A stretch of 64,000 nt of DNA from Rheum nobile (GCA_027886185.1 WOAB01000056.1:248001-312000); one strand, 5' to 3'. Positions 40,027 through 51,239 are shown, numbered from the stretch's first letter. The notes: generated by a model not told the origin, from the letters alone. Made by a program: numbers and translations.

Positions 40027-42529
40027 GAAGTTTTGGGTAAGATCGCACAGTCCGATCGAGATAGTCGCCCTACTACTGCATCTGCTCGCAAGAGGAGGGT
40101 TGGCGGTGTATCGCAGGGCCATATTGAGGCCGATAGTGAGGGCGCTAGTGAGGACGATGTTGGTCCCGTCCGCTCAGATGAGGACGTGATTATGGAGGAC
40201 CCACCTCAGCAGTCACATCAGGAGGACCCACATCTTGATGACTCACCTCAGCAGCGGCTACCTCTGGAGGAGTCACATGAGCAGCATGCCCCATCTCCAC
40301 GTGAGGCATCTCAGCAGACCCCGTCTCAGCCTGAGCCAGCCACACAGGCCCTATCTCCGATTGAGCCACATCAGGAGACTCAGTATGGCTCATCTCCATC
40401 TCAGCATGCCCCGTCTCCACATCATGAGCCATCTCAGCAGGCCCCGTCTCAGTCTGAGCCAGCCACACAGGCCCCATCTCCGCATGAGCCAGCTGAGCAG
40501 CTTCCTTCTTTGTTGAGGAACTTTGATACGCACATTGCAGAGCTGATATGGAGGAAGGCGTCGTTGGACCCACCCGAGGACGTTGTTAGGAGTTTGAGGG
40601 TCCAGAAACGCCCTACACAGTTTGCATTTTGGAGGGATCGTATTCCTAGAGGGGTCCCTGTGGAGGGGTCCTGGTTTTGGATTGCGCAGCAGACGGGGTT
40701 GACCGGTTTACTTGATTTACAGTTCGGCAATGCTGATCACAGCCTCATTTCAGCATTCGTTGAGAGATGGCATCCAGAGACGAACACCTTCCACTTCCCC
40801 TGGGGCGAGATAGCTCCTACTCTACATGACGTGCTGATGATTTTAGGGCTGCCGATCGAGGGATTTGAGGTGACGTCACCATGGACCGGTCATGATAGCG
40901 AGCTAGCGGAGTGTGAGGCTTTGTTCGACTATTTGTTTGGGATAGATTCGGACTACAGCTTTGATGAGGATGATGCTGACATGGTCCGCTACCTTAGGAA
41001 GGGTTGGGTCAAGCAATTCCAGCTTGGGAGGCATATGATGAGGATGATTGAGGAGGGTGCCTACCCAGAGGATATAGCAGCTGGTTTCTTATGGCACGCC
41101 ATGTCGGCTAGCATCTTCGTTGATAAGTCAACGAACGAGCTGAAGACAACACTGCTACCTCTTTTTGTGGACTGGGAGCGTGTCGTTCATACTGTTTGGG
41201 GTACTGGGGTTCTGGCTCTCCTTTATAGGAACCTCGGAGAGGATTCTCGGCGCGGAGCTGCACAGTTCGCCGGCTGCGCACGTCTTTTGGAGGTAGGCCT
41301 TTAATATAGTTAACTTATAATTTAAATTATTAATATACATTATTGAATTGTTTTTAATAATGGTTGTCTTTCTCTGTACGCAGGTTTGGATTTGGACGTA
41401 CTTCGTATACTTCCCGGGCAACCCTAACCTCAAGGAAGGTGCAGACGATGACCTCCGACGCGTTGGACGATACTGCATTGGCCGGACACCTCTCCGGTCC
41501 CTCCGTGACCAGTCACACTACAGACGAATTCTGGACGAGTATAGGCCAGAAGATGTACGTATTCTTTTTCAATTTTAATTTACATTAAGATAGCTTAATG
41601 AATTAATTTATGTTCCATCGTGTTTTGTTAATTGCAGATACGGTGGATGTCGTACGAGGGTCTTGATTTTCGAGGTGCCCATAGGTCCTCCACTTATCGA
41701 GGGACTATTCGTTTTCTCGGTGTAGAGGAGCCATACATGCCAGATCGGCTTACACGCCAGTTCGGCTATCGACAGAGCGGGCCGATGGATATCATAGAGC
41801 CTCTGGTTGCAGTGCGTCCTCATGATTTCAGGGGGACGAGGCGATACCAGTTGCACTTTGACCCGCGTTGGCACAGGTGGGACTAGCTTGAGCATCATCT
41901 TTGCCCCCACATCTTGACGAGTCCTCCTGCGACGATGGCTTGGGATGTCCACGACGCGTACCTGGACTGGTATCTACAGGTGTCGCATCCTTACGTGAGT
42001 CCGAGTGCACCAGTGTAGCCTCGTATCAGTAGAGGACCACCTCTGTCTATCAACTTGCAAAGGGCATGTTTTTTATCCCATTTTATTCTTTTAAATTATT
42101 TTATGAAAGTCTATATTTTTAAATTAAAATGTTTGTTTTCATTTGCAGCGTGTGGCGATGAGCAAGGCCTATCTTCAGGAGCTTATGTCTGGAGGTTGTT
42201 TAGGGTGTAGGGAGCACTTTCAGCATATGCATGACATCCTTTTCAGTGACGTCATTCTTGTAGCTCCACCGCTTGTACGGGCTTCACAGATGCCTTCCCA
42301 TGCATATAGTGCAGACTCTACTATATTTGATAGAGCCGAATCATCTAGGATGGCGGAAGAGCGTGCAGCAGCTCAGCAGGCATCAGCTCGGCAGACAGCG
42401 TCTCAACCGACGCCGATGGTTCCTCCAGTATGGGCACCGGGCGTGGATTCGGGTGTAGGCGTGTCCTTGGCTAGTGATTCTACTCCACATTTAGACGAGT
42501 CATCGGATAGTGAGACGGAGAGTTTGTAG
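40027..42529 (+). pseudogene. Plant mobile domain (PMD) gene of the 8.7-kb MULE, two nonsense codons
   Basis: Four exons can be followed in one phase: 40027-41292 (after an ATAG acceptor), 41384-41554, 41638-42063 and 42149-42529. The first exon encodes an acidic, Pro/Ser/Gln-rich repeat region (residues about 50-160), then the PMD core (RNFDTHIAELIWRK, FWIAQQTGLTGLLDL, AFVERWHPETNTFHFPWGEI, VLMILGLPIEG, AAGFLWHAMSASIFVD). The later exons continue the family (VWIWTYFVYFP, RRILDEYRPED, IRWMSYEG, MAWDVHDAYLDWYLQVSHP). Two in-frame TAG codons break exon 3, at 41884-41886 and 42016-42018, each where CAG is plausible. The exon-3 donor would be GC (AGG|GCATGT), or a mutated GT. No upstream ATG is certain. 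PMD proteins are nuclear; the role of transposon copies is unknown. Confidence 0.8.
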
Positions 42530-43177
42530 TATGACTTTTGGCTTTATTGGTTGTTTTTAGCAATTTGTAGTATGACTTTTGACTTTTGTGTTTGTTCGAT
42601 TTCACATTGGGATTGACATTCCAGTAATTCCTAGTATGACTTTTGGCTTTATTGGTTGTATTTAGATATTTGTTCCGTCATTTCTAATTTGACTTTTGGC
42701 TTTATTGGTTGTTTTTAGATATTTGTTCCGTCGTTTCTAGTTTGAGTTCTTTGTTTATTGGTTTTTTGGATTTTCGTCCGTTATTTCAAAAAAACACATG
42801 CATATTCTTAAAATACATACACATACTAAAAACACATACAAATTCTAAAAACACATACATTCACTGATGGCTTACACACTACAAAAAATACATACACACT
42901 GGAACAAATGACATACACAACTCTTGCCCTGTGGCCATTATCATCTTGACCGAATCAAGAGCCCAGGGATGAACCTCCTAGGACCACGACGTTCATGCTG
43001 ATATGCTCCTTCTCCTAGCTGCATCACAGAAAAACTTGAAATCCTACAAATACCGAAATTTGAAGATCCCATGTTTTTATCTGTGCTGCAGCGAGAAAAA
43101 AAGAGCAGATCAGCATGTACGCCATGGCCCAAGGAGGTTCGTCCTAGGACGCTTGACTCGCATATAAATGACATCGC
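42530..43177. other. Spacer between the convergent PMD and GRF genes
   Basis: Contains repeats of TATGACTTTTGGCTTTATTGG (about 42527-42735, three to four degenerate copies, probably PMD 3' UTR), an ACACATAC-rich stretch (42795-42915), and the GRF 3' flank. No further gene is supported. Confidence 0.5.
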
Positions 43178-43643
43178 CTAGTTGTGTTTGAAGAAATTAG
43201 GATAGTCTCTGGTAAAAGTTCGCGGCATATCATATCTCTGCTTTGATAAAATGGCTTGCTCCCTACAAATTTTGATAGTACGTAAACAACATTACACAAA
43301 AGATACGACATCAATGCAGTATACGATGTACATCATTATATAGATTGCGGTTATACCTACGCATCTTATCCAGATCTTGTAAAAGTTCTTGATTTTGCTT
43401 AACAAGATCTTGATTCTCCTTAACAAGATCTTGTTTTTCCCGCCACTGTTGTCGAATAACCGCGTTTGCTCTATCCTCGTACATAGGATCAATATACTTC
43501 CTGTATGAACACTGCATTTTTGGGCATCCCCAATACCTCCTTCCGTAGTTCCACTACAAATCCCAAGTACGGACAACGGCTTTCAAATTACACTCGCATA
43601 GCCGATGTGGGGGGTTTGTTGATGATTCAGAGGAAGATGCCAT
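43178..43643 (-). pseudogene. GRF-type zinc-finger gene of the 8.7-kb MULE, one nonsense codon
   Basis: Exon 1 (43643 to 43357, ATG MASSSESS) encodes a GRF zinc finger (CECN...TWDL-WNYGRRYWGCPKMQC) followed by a glutamine- and lysine-rich coiled coil (WREKQDLVKENQDLVKQNQ). The intron has donor GTATAA and acceptor TTGTAG. Exon 2 (43262 to 43178) ends RDYPNFFKHN. Phases match, and the paralogue at 59914-60394 has the same structure and the same final residues. A TAG at 43554-43556 stands where the paralogue has CAG (Gln), inside the finger. GRF fingers bind nucleic acid in several DNA-repair and chromatin proteins; here the role is unknown. The gene reads the same way as the transposase gene and is preceded by two 23-bp palindromes. 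Confidence 0.8.
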
Positions 43644-44097
43644 TATTTGTTGTAGTGTTTGGTTTCCTACGAATGTCATGAATCTATCAACAGAAGTTCT
43701 CCTTATATATAGTAAAAAAGCTGGCTAGACGGCTCACAGTGCCGCCTAAAGGGTCTAGAATCTCACAAGTACCCTTCTGGGCGGAACATAGTACATTGGG
43801 CTGCACTGTGTGCCGCCCAGTGAACCCTACTGGGTTGCACTGTGTGCCGCCCATAACGGTCATATTTTACCCTATTAATACGCACCCGCTGATCACAGCT
43901 AGTGTACGCTTTAATGTTTTCGTGAATGTGTTTTTGTTAATGATTAGTAATATTGTTGTCGCGTATCGCATTTTCCCGATTTTTTTCAATTCAAAAAAAC
44001 AAATGATTCAAAACACAATATACGATCAATCTCAATCAAACTTTCACACAAAAGGAAATACAATATCATATATAAAGTCGATTACAATCCAAAAAAC
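43644..44097. repeat. Central cluster: two 23-bp palindromes plus half-sites, in front of the GRF gene
   Basis: Units at 43797-43819 (TGGGCTGCA-CTGTG-TGCCGCCCA) and 43831-43853 (TGGGTTGCA-CTGTG-TGCCGCCCA), with half-sites near 43740 and 43787. They lie 154-210 bp upstream of the GRF start codon. The rest of the interval (43860-44097) is AT-rich and empty. Confidence 0.85.
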
Positions 44098-47000
44098 CTA
44101 GGTAAGTATGTCAGGTCGCCCATGATATGCTCGCTCCTCTACATAATTCTTGAACCTATCCTTAAAGCGCTCATGACTATCCCATCCATCAACACTTGGA
44201 TCCTTGTAAATGCGCCACTGTCTTGGAGGCGGTGGAATGGGACAATGGTCATTAACAAGCCAAATCTGTACACGTAAACAATACAGTTATAAAAAAAATT
44301 ATGAAAGAATATGTAAATACGAGAGAGTATGACTCCACGTACCGGTATGTAATGGTCTCTCCTGCCTACATGTGCTATCGCATAAATTTTTGTCGGAGGC
44401 TCGGCACCCGGGGGGGCCCACAATGGAAGACAAGTGTGCGGTCCGAACCATGATAAGACAACAACAACCACTTGGTGTTCCGTGGCAAACGCCAACCCAG
44501 TAATAGGCATTACACACCAGAAGTTTGCCGTGCACGGTGAAGGAATATAATTCAATTTCCTAACAAATTCTTCCAACGTCAACGCTTCCTCCGCAAGCAT
44601 CGCTACATAGTTGGCTCCATGTGCCTGGACGTGCTTCGAAAGCCCTAATCGGACATCAATGTACTCGTCTTCTTGGCGACACAGCAAAACGGCAAGAGAA
44701 CGGAACCCACAATGACCATCACCTTTGACATTTTGAACTCTAGAAATGTAGGCGAGCATGAAATGATCAATATTCTCGTGTCCCCAGTTGAAGCCGAGAT
44801 ACTTGACCGGCTTGTTTGAAGTCGACTTGGACTTGCTTGAAGCAGATTTCGGCTTTGCAGGTTTAGTGGCACTCCCCTTTGCTGTTGAAACTCCACTGTG
44901 AGGTCGTTCGCTAGAAGGGCATCCTTTCGATCCCTTTGATCCCACAGACGATTTCACATTGGTCGTCTCTTTCTCTGCAAGCTCATCCTCATCATCCACT
45001 CCCAACTCCTCACCCTCCATCTTCATCTTCTTCTTCTCCTTCATCTTCTTCATTTTTGCATCCACATGCTCGTCCCAACCCATTTTCCTCTTGGTACCGG
45101 TCTTTCTCGCATTCATCCTAGGCCTCCCCTTCTTGGTCTCACCACGTGGCGGGTCTTGAATATCGCACGATGTAGGGTCCTTTGATTCACGCCACTTTTC
45201 CGCCATCTTCTTCAAATCAAATCCCTCAACTGTCCCACATAAGTACTCTTCAACGAAGTCATCCACCGTGACATTGTCCGCTGTCAGTGAAACACCATCA
45301 TCGACATCAAGATCCTTAGCATCCACCCTTTCCCATCGGATCTGCTTCCAGAAAATATCAACCTCTTCAGGCACTAACGGGTAACCCGTCTCCACGTAGA
45401 CCTTAATTGTGTGTGGGCAAGGTAGCCCTAGTGTGGACCTCCACCAAAAATCATCACATTTGTTCCTAATTTTTCCCTCCTTTGCTAACACAGCTTGGGC
45501 ATACAACATTCTCAGGCATTTTTCAGAGCACTTTTCAAGGATGCGCTTGAAGAACACCTTAACCCACTCAGGGCCATTCACTATCTCCATGGGAAAGGCA
45601 GTGCAGTTCTTGGTCATCTCAAATCGGATCTTCCGATGCTGATCAACAAACATGTTGTCGATGTGCTGCACAATTGTGTCGAACCCTCCGACGGATGTCT
45701 CAATCATGTCCTTAAGCATAGAATGCTGACCCTCAACCCTTACAATAATATATTCGTATATAATTAACTAAATAAATTTTATAACCCAATTTGATTGCAA
45801 ATGTTTGTATGAAAGTTACATGTTTGATGTTCTTGTGGCAAAATGGAGAACATCATCACACCATGCCGCAACCAGCTTCTTCTTATGCTCATTAAACCAA
45901 GTTTGCTCCACATATCTCACCAAGCCTTCACTCCATATCTCCTTAAAGTGAGCAAGCCGCTCTCTGTACTCCTCCTTTGTGTGAGACCTCATCACCCGAC
46001 GAACACTTCCCGAGAATTTCTTCTCGTCAATCTTCATCGTCTTAGCATATGCCTTCACATTACGGTCTACATGGACCTGACACAAGTGATGACGAACCTT
46101 CGGAAACACCAGTTTGGCAGCCTTGATCAGTCCTAGCTCTCGACCAGACATGATGCATACGGGATTTTTCTCCCCGTACAACCACTTCAATCGTCTCAGC
46201 GCCCATGCATAGTGGTTTGTCGTCTCCCTTTCCATGAACACAAGAGCAATGCAATATGTGTAGTTGGTGTAAGTAAACCCAACACTCTGGAATAGAGGCA
46301 TACCGTACCTATAAATGCAACACAAAAAATACTTTAAACACGCAGAAAATACCATTATCTACACATAATACAAAAAAGAGTAAGGTTTACCTGTTGGTTT
46401 TGTATGTCGAATCCATGATGACGACATTAGGGAACATGCACAACAAATGTCGAGCGTCTGGATGAGAAATAAACAAGCACGCCAAAACCTCCTTCCCATC
46501 TTCGCTCGTCTTAGTAGCAGTGTCCAACAAATAGCCTTTCTCATTCAAATATCCCAATGACCATTGTGTCACATTCAGATTGCCCAGGGATTTCAACCTC
46601 TCCTTAGCCCTAACAGTGTACACTTGCTTCCTCGAAATCGTTGAACCCGTATATTCATTCCTAAGCTGTGTAGAAATAACCTTGGGTCTTGCACCCGCCG
46701 CAGTATCAATCATCACTTTCCTACGCTGCTCCTTCGTAAGTCGGGAAGCATATGCATGGCCGATCAAGGTGCTCAAAAGCATATGGTTATGGGATCCACT
46801 AACAACCGATATGGTCCACCCAGGATCTCTAATAGCATTTCCTTCCCTAAAAGTACCATGCAGCAAAAAGGGACAACCCTTCTTTTTTGACCTAGTTTTA
46901 TTCACTCGTATAGGGCTGACCTTTTTACCATCGACTAACACCTTCTTCTTGCCGGACCTAGGTAACCCGAATCTCTCACAATGAAATCTAATCTTTTTAG

Positions 47001-47424
47001 GCTTTGATGATTTAGTAGTGATCACCATAAAAAGACTAAAACCTACCCTTTGCACCCAATCTCTCAATCCTTCCTTACTAGGAAATATCTCAGTAGTAGT
47101 AAAATGGGATGAGAAGTCGATTGCTACAAATTCATCATCACTAGAATCACCCTATTTATATACAAAAATTATTACATTAGAGACTAATTAATAATTAAAT
47201 TTCTACAAACTAATATCAAAAAATTAAACATATTTCAAAACAGTTCAAAGACTAAGTACATTTAAGATCTAATTATTTTATACAATAAAAATTACAATAT
47301 TACATACCTTGAAGTACTCGGGAGAAATTGGCGCCTGCAAATCAACCTCATCATCTACAGATGTGTGCACGCTCGAAGACGACTCCGACAACCCCCTCCA
47401 TCCAGAATCGCTTGACGATGACAT
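44098..47424 (-). CDS. MULE transposase fused to an OTU cysteine-protease domain
   Basis: Five exons with matching phases: 47424-47308, 47151-46391, 46308-45820, 45738-44343, 44265-44098, giving 976 codons plus stop with no break. The start is ATG MSSSSDSG. An N-terminal FAR1/WRKY-GCM1-like region (PSKEGLRDWVQRVGFSLFMV) precedes the MULE core: first Asp in MDSTYKTNR, Glu in FMERETTNHYAW, then CIMSGRELGLIKA where the family has T-D-R-E, and the C-x-x-H region LCQVHVDRN. After VEGQHSMLK comes a partial SWIM finger (LGLPCPH) with its first CxC not intact. A lysine-rich region follows, then an OTU domain with catalytic Cys (GDGHCGFRSLA) and C-terminal His (RRDHYIPV). OTU proteases cleave ubiquitin-like modifiers. 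The Asp-to-Gly change at codon 46143-46145 may kill transposition while leaving the protein intact. Confidence 0.85.
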
Positions 47425-47505
47425 TTTTTTATGAAAAGGAGTTTCAAGATTTTGATACAATACAATACCACCATCCCCAATATATATTGCCGGTTACACC
47501 TGTCC

Positions 47506-47838
47506 TGGGCGGCCCTATGTGCAGCCCACATTTACCGTTGGGAGTGAAACGTATACTCCCTAGGCTGCACCTAGTGCCGTCCAGGACTCTCTTTTTAAAG
47601 TAAACTGGGCGGCACGTCTTGCCGCCCATGAACCCTGTCCCCCCAAAAAACCCGGTTCACTGAACCAGTTTCTTGGACGGCACTTGTTGTAGTCCACAAC
47701 CCCGGTTTCAATAAACTGGTTTTTTAAAACACATTTTAATTTATTTTTAAAAATAAACCCAAAACTGAACCCATCATGGACGACAATTCGTGCCGCCCAA
47801 GAAACTCGGGTTTTCTGGGCGGCAATGAGTGCCGCCCA
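47506..47838. repeat. Right array of six 23-bp palindromes
   Basis: Units start at 47506, 47561, 47606, 47674, 47777 and 47816. Those at 47606 and 47816 are perfect TGGGCGGCA-N5-TGCCGCCCA. The array runs from the right terminal inverted repeat towards the transposase start codon (47424) and so occupies its promoter. Confidence 0.9.
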
Positions 47839-48211
47839 TAGGGGAGTGCGAGGCGAAAAAAAAAGGCGTGTGCGGTTTTTTGCCGTTAAACAAACGAAAA
47901 GTACTTGCAACATATGCAAACGAGGTTTGTCTAGTTCCTATCATCACATGATTTAGCTTTTAAATAATATTGATTAATAATAAAAGAAATATAATATGAT
48001 ACTACAAAAATAAGTTATGTCATTTACCAAAAAACATAGAAAAACACCGATTAATAAAACACTTCGTATATATAATAATGACATGTTAAATGCTAATGGA
48101 TCGTACTCGGTCTCTTCAGCTTATAAGCTGATTTTTTTGGATAATCAGTCTGGTCTCAACTCTAACAAATTGTTTGAGAAAATTTGTTAGGTTTGTGTTC
48201 CTCTAAGAATT

Positions 48212-48465
48212 GAGGGATTTGCAGAAAATCACCCGTTAAATAGGTTTATTTGCCCACAATCACCCATTATACGCATAATTACTTGAGTTCACCCTTTAAA
48301 TGCATTCCGTTAGCGACGAACCATCGTACCCATATCCCAAATTCGTTTAATTCCTCCGTTATGTAGTGTGCAATTACCATCATACCCTTCATTTATCCGG
48401 TTTTGGGGGCGGTTCTTCCATTTTTTTGGGTTAGGTTTTTGGTTATTAAAAACCGGGTTTACTGA
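48212..48465 (+). repeat. Left terminal inverted repeat of the 4.3-kb MULE
   Basis: Pairs with 52304-52550 over about 250 bp with scattered mismatches; both start GAGGGATTTGCAG. Confidence 0.9.
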
Positions 48466-48502
48466 CCCTCAAACCATTAAACGAGTTCAGTGTATCCAAA
48501 GC

Positions 48503-48810
48503 TGGAAATCTCACGCGATTTGGGATCTGTAAAAATTGGGGGTGAGGAGTTTTAGGGCTTTTGAAAATTGGGGACGCGAGGATGAGTTAGGGCGCGAGGA
48601 TGAGTTAGTTCGAACTTGAAGACGATTACGCTTGGTGGGGGGTTACTGGAGCTTTCTTGGAGCAAGAAGAATCTCCATTGAAGAAGGTTGATTTTTAAAG
48701 ATAAGTTTTTTTGGTGTTTGATTTTTACTCGAACATGGAAGAGTATCTTATTATAAGTTCTGATTACTATTTTTGGGTGTTTGATTTTTACTCGAACAAG
48801 GAAGAATTGG
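48503..48810. repeat. Inner inverted repeat, left copy
   Basis: Contains GGGGGTGAGGAGTTTTAGGG, GGACGCGAGGATGAGTTAG and TTTTTACTCGAACA-GGAAGA. It is repeated in inverse orientation at 51240-51535. A further direct partial copy (GGAGCAAGAAGAATCTCCAT) occurs at 48658 and 48819. Confidence 0.85.
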
Positions 48811-49018
48811 GCATCTGTTGGAGCAAGAAGAATCTCCATTGAAGAAGGTTAGACATTGAAGGTAAGTGTCTGAAACTCCCTCTGTATTTTGATATATAGA
48901 AACCAATAAAATATTATATCTTGCTATATGTGCAGTGTGTGTGAGAATCTTTTCCAGAATGTTGTTGAAGCTTTTCATTGTGTTGGTTGAGTCATTTATG
49001 CACTTACAGAACACGTGA

Positions 49019-49951
49019 AGTTGTGGATGCAACCTATGGGACTTGACTGGAATACCATGTAGCCATGCTGTCTGTTGCATTTTGAAAAGGAGAATGGATG
49101 TGGTGCAGTTTGTGAACCCATACTACAGTAAAGACACATATATGAGGGCTTACAGTCAGACAGTGAATCCTATGCCCGAGGAGGATCAATGGGAGAGAAC
49201 TGAGCAAGCACCCCCACTACCACCAACATTCATAATACAACCAGGAAGGCCAAAGAAATCAAGGAAGAAGGAGCAAGGAGAAGGCAAGAAAGGAAAACAA
49301 ACAAGGCTAAGGCAAGGAAAGAATAAGTGTTCTCATTGTGGGGAAGAGGGTCATTACAAGAACAAGTGCAAAATCCCTCCAAAACAACATGCACCACCCA
49401 CAGTTAACCCTAACAAAGGTGGGAGACCTACAAAGGAGAGCAAAGTCACCTTCACTACTAAAAAGAGGAAATACACAAGAAAGGTATCAACTTGTTTTAA
49501 CAATTTTCATGCACATCTTTACTAGTGAGTTTTCTAATATTGTTCTTGGTCATTAATAGGTGAGGACTGATAATCCTGGAACCGAACCTCCACATGATCT
49601 TTTTATGGAACAAGAAGAGCCCCTCATCCCAACCCAAAACTCAACTGTAACAACATCAACAATGGTATAAATTCTTGAGCCTCCACATGATCTTTTCATT
49701 GTAGTCAGTATATTCTCTCAATAACAATTCTGTATAAACTTTTATTTTTCATATATTCTGTATAGGTACAATTCATTGTTGATGCAAATGAAGGGCAATC
49801 TAGTACTGCACCACAGAGAAAGAAGACAAGGAAGGTGTACCCCATACGACCACCAAGTGCAAATATAGTCACAACAAGAGGCCACTTGAGCTCAATCATG
49901 AAAAAAACAAGGAAAAACAAGAGGTCAAAAGGCACCAATAGTCAGGTTTAA
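49019..49951 (+). pseudogene. MuDR-type transposase C-terminus (SWIM finger and zinc knuckle)
   Basis: Three exons in one phase: about 49019-49483, 49560-49664 and 49766-49951 (TAA). The first begins with a complete SWIM finger, SCGCNLWDLTGIPCSHAVCC, then a basic stretch (PGRPKKSRKKEQ) and a CCHC knuckle (CSHCGEEGHYKNKC). The protein ends GTNSQV. The N-terminal DNA-binding and catalytic domains are absent; an in-frame TGA lies just upstream. It is either an internal-deletion remnant or, less likely, expressed as a DNA-binding fragment. Confidence 0.8.
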
Positions 49952-49965
49952 GGTGTGTCTTCACT

Positions 49966-50095
49966 TCACTTGCACATGTATGTGCTGAAAACAATGGTTA
50001 TGTTTAGGGTTCAACTTGCACATGTATATGCAGAAAACAATGTTTCTGTTTTAGGGTTTAACTTGCACATGTATGTGCACAACTCAGGTTTTATG
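49966..50095. repeat. Short tandem repeat with GCACATGTATGTGC palindromes
   Basis: About 2.5 units of 45-50 bp. The palindromes are at 49972-49985, 50018-50031 (one change) and 50065-50078, just after the transposase stop codon. Confidence 0.7.
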
Positions 50096-50572
50096 GTTTG
50101 TGTGTGGCTTTTTTCTGGAACAATGACTTGCATTATGTAATATTGAATGGTTTGTCGACTTTTGAATTATTCAGGTTTGTGTGTACATGACTGGCATTCA
50201 AATCTTGTGTACAATCTAAGGATGTCTATAGGTTTGTGGCACCTTTCAATCCTGATCATATACTTGGTTTGTCCTTAGCTATAACACAATTAGTTCCATG
50301 CCAGAATTCGATTTTGATCAACTAATAAATCTATGTACCAAGCAATAAAGATTTGTAACTACGGATGAACATACCTAATGAGCAAAGAAAGCAACTATGT
50401 ACAATCACGGATGGCTTACAATCAAGGAACATCAATACAACCTGTTTAGTGCGATGCAAAAGCAACATAGCAACAAATGTGTCAAGGAACTTCATACTTG
50501 TCTACACAACATGGAAACAACAATGAAACGACATAGCAACAACTGTCAAAAGACCACCACAGTCATCTAACT

Positions 50573-50951
50573 CTACTTGCCAAAAGCATTAAACAATAAA
50601 GCAATTACAATAACTCCTAATATAACTACATTGTTGAGGTTAGCTGAAGCCTTCATCTGGATCAATTCAACATCTCTAGCTTGAAGTTTTTTTTCCAGTT
50701 CAATGTTTTTTTTCTTGCAATTCCTTTTTCTAGTTAGCAAGCTTCCTAATGACTATTGATGCCTGGATATCATATGGTCCATCTAGCCAGTTGAAGAATG
50801 CACACCCCCTGTCTCCATTGGCTTGATATCTTGCACATCCATAAAACCTTCTTCCATAGTTGTTTCTAGTATAAGCAGTGTACACTCTTGCTCTAATATT
50901 GCAGTCACACAGGTAACATGTTCCAGTTGACACATAGCTTGAGCTTGACAT
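50573..50951 (-). pseudogene. GRF-type zinc-finger gene of the 4.3-kb MULE
   Basis: ATG 50949-50951 opens MSSSSYVSTG, then a GRF finger (CYLCDCNIR...NNYGRRFYGCAR...GCAFFNWLDG). A TAG at 50730-50732 follows KLAN. Beyond it a coiled coil (KKELQE, then after a one-base shift in an A8 run, NIELEKKLQARDVELIQMKA) leads to a hydrophobic C-terminal segment (NNVVILGVIVIALLFNAF) that looks like a tail anchor. Domain order GRF, coiled coil, membrane tail is common in plant GRF proteins. The two breaks suggest a decayed gene. It converges with the transposase remnant. Confidence 0.75.
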
Positions 50952-51239
50952 CCCTGGAACAAAAGTGATCAATGAATTAGCCTTACACAATCCAACTGAA
51001 TTTCAAGTAGCAAAACTGAACAATTAATACAAGCAACTCGGCCAGATGCCCAATTCTTCCTTGTTCGAGCAATTCCACTGCTCAATTCAATATCAATTAA
51101 GCGTCCAATTCAATATGAACAAGCAATATGACCAAGCAATTCAATATGAACAAGCAATTTCACTAAACAATCAATATGAACAAGCAATTCCACTGCTCAA
51201 TTCAATATCAATAAAACGCCCAAATCGCCCAGATGTCCA

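Larger units (their letters stand above)
39143..47885. mobile_element. Complete 8.7-kb MULE with PMD, GRF and transposase-OTU genes
   Basis: The left terminus (GGCCGATAAACCGCGCACGC...) and the reverse complement of the right terminus (GGCAAAAAACCGCACACGCC...) match over roughly 75 bp. They are flanked by TTAAACAA on both sides (39135-39142, 47886-47893; 9 bp if one mismatch is allowed), as expected for Mutator-like elements. Inside are three genes: PMD (+, 40027-42529), a GRF zinc-finger gene (-, 43178-43643) and a MULE transposase fused to an OTU domain (-, 44098-47424). Fifteen 23-bp palindromes occur in three clusters. The transposase frame is open; the other two genes carry stops. An alternative flank pair, AAGTACTT, also exists but does not abut the inverted repeats. 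Confidence 0.85.

Noticed and set aside
42941..43174. 77-codon - strand frame next to the GRF gene
   Set aside because: No domain recognised, no splice link to GRF, and it lies in the 3' flank of the GRF gene.
39124..47906. AAGTACTT as the target duplication of the 8.7-kb MULE
   Set aside because: It flanks both sides but is 11-13 bp away from the matching inverted repeats, whereas TTAAACAA abuts them.
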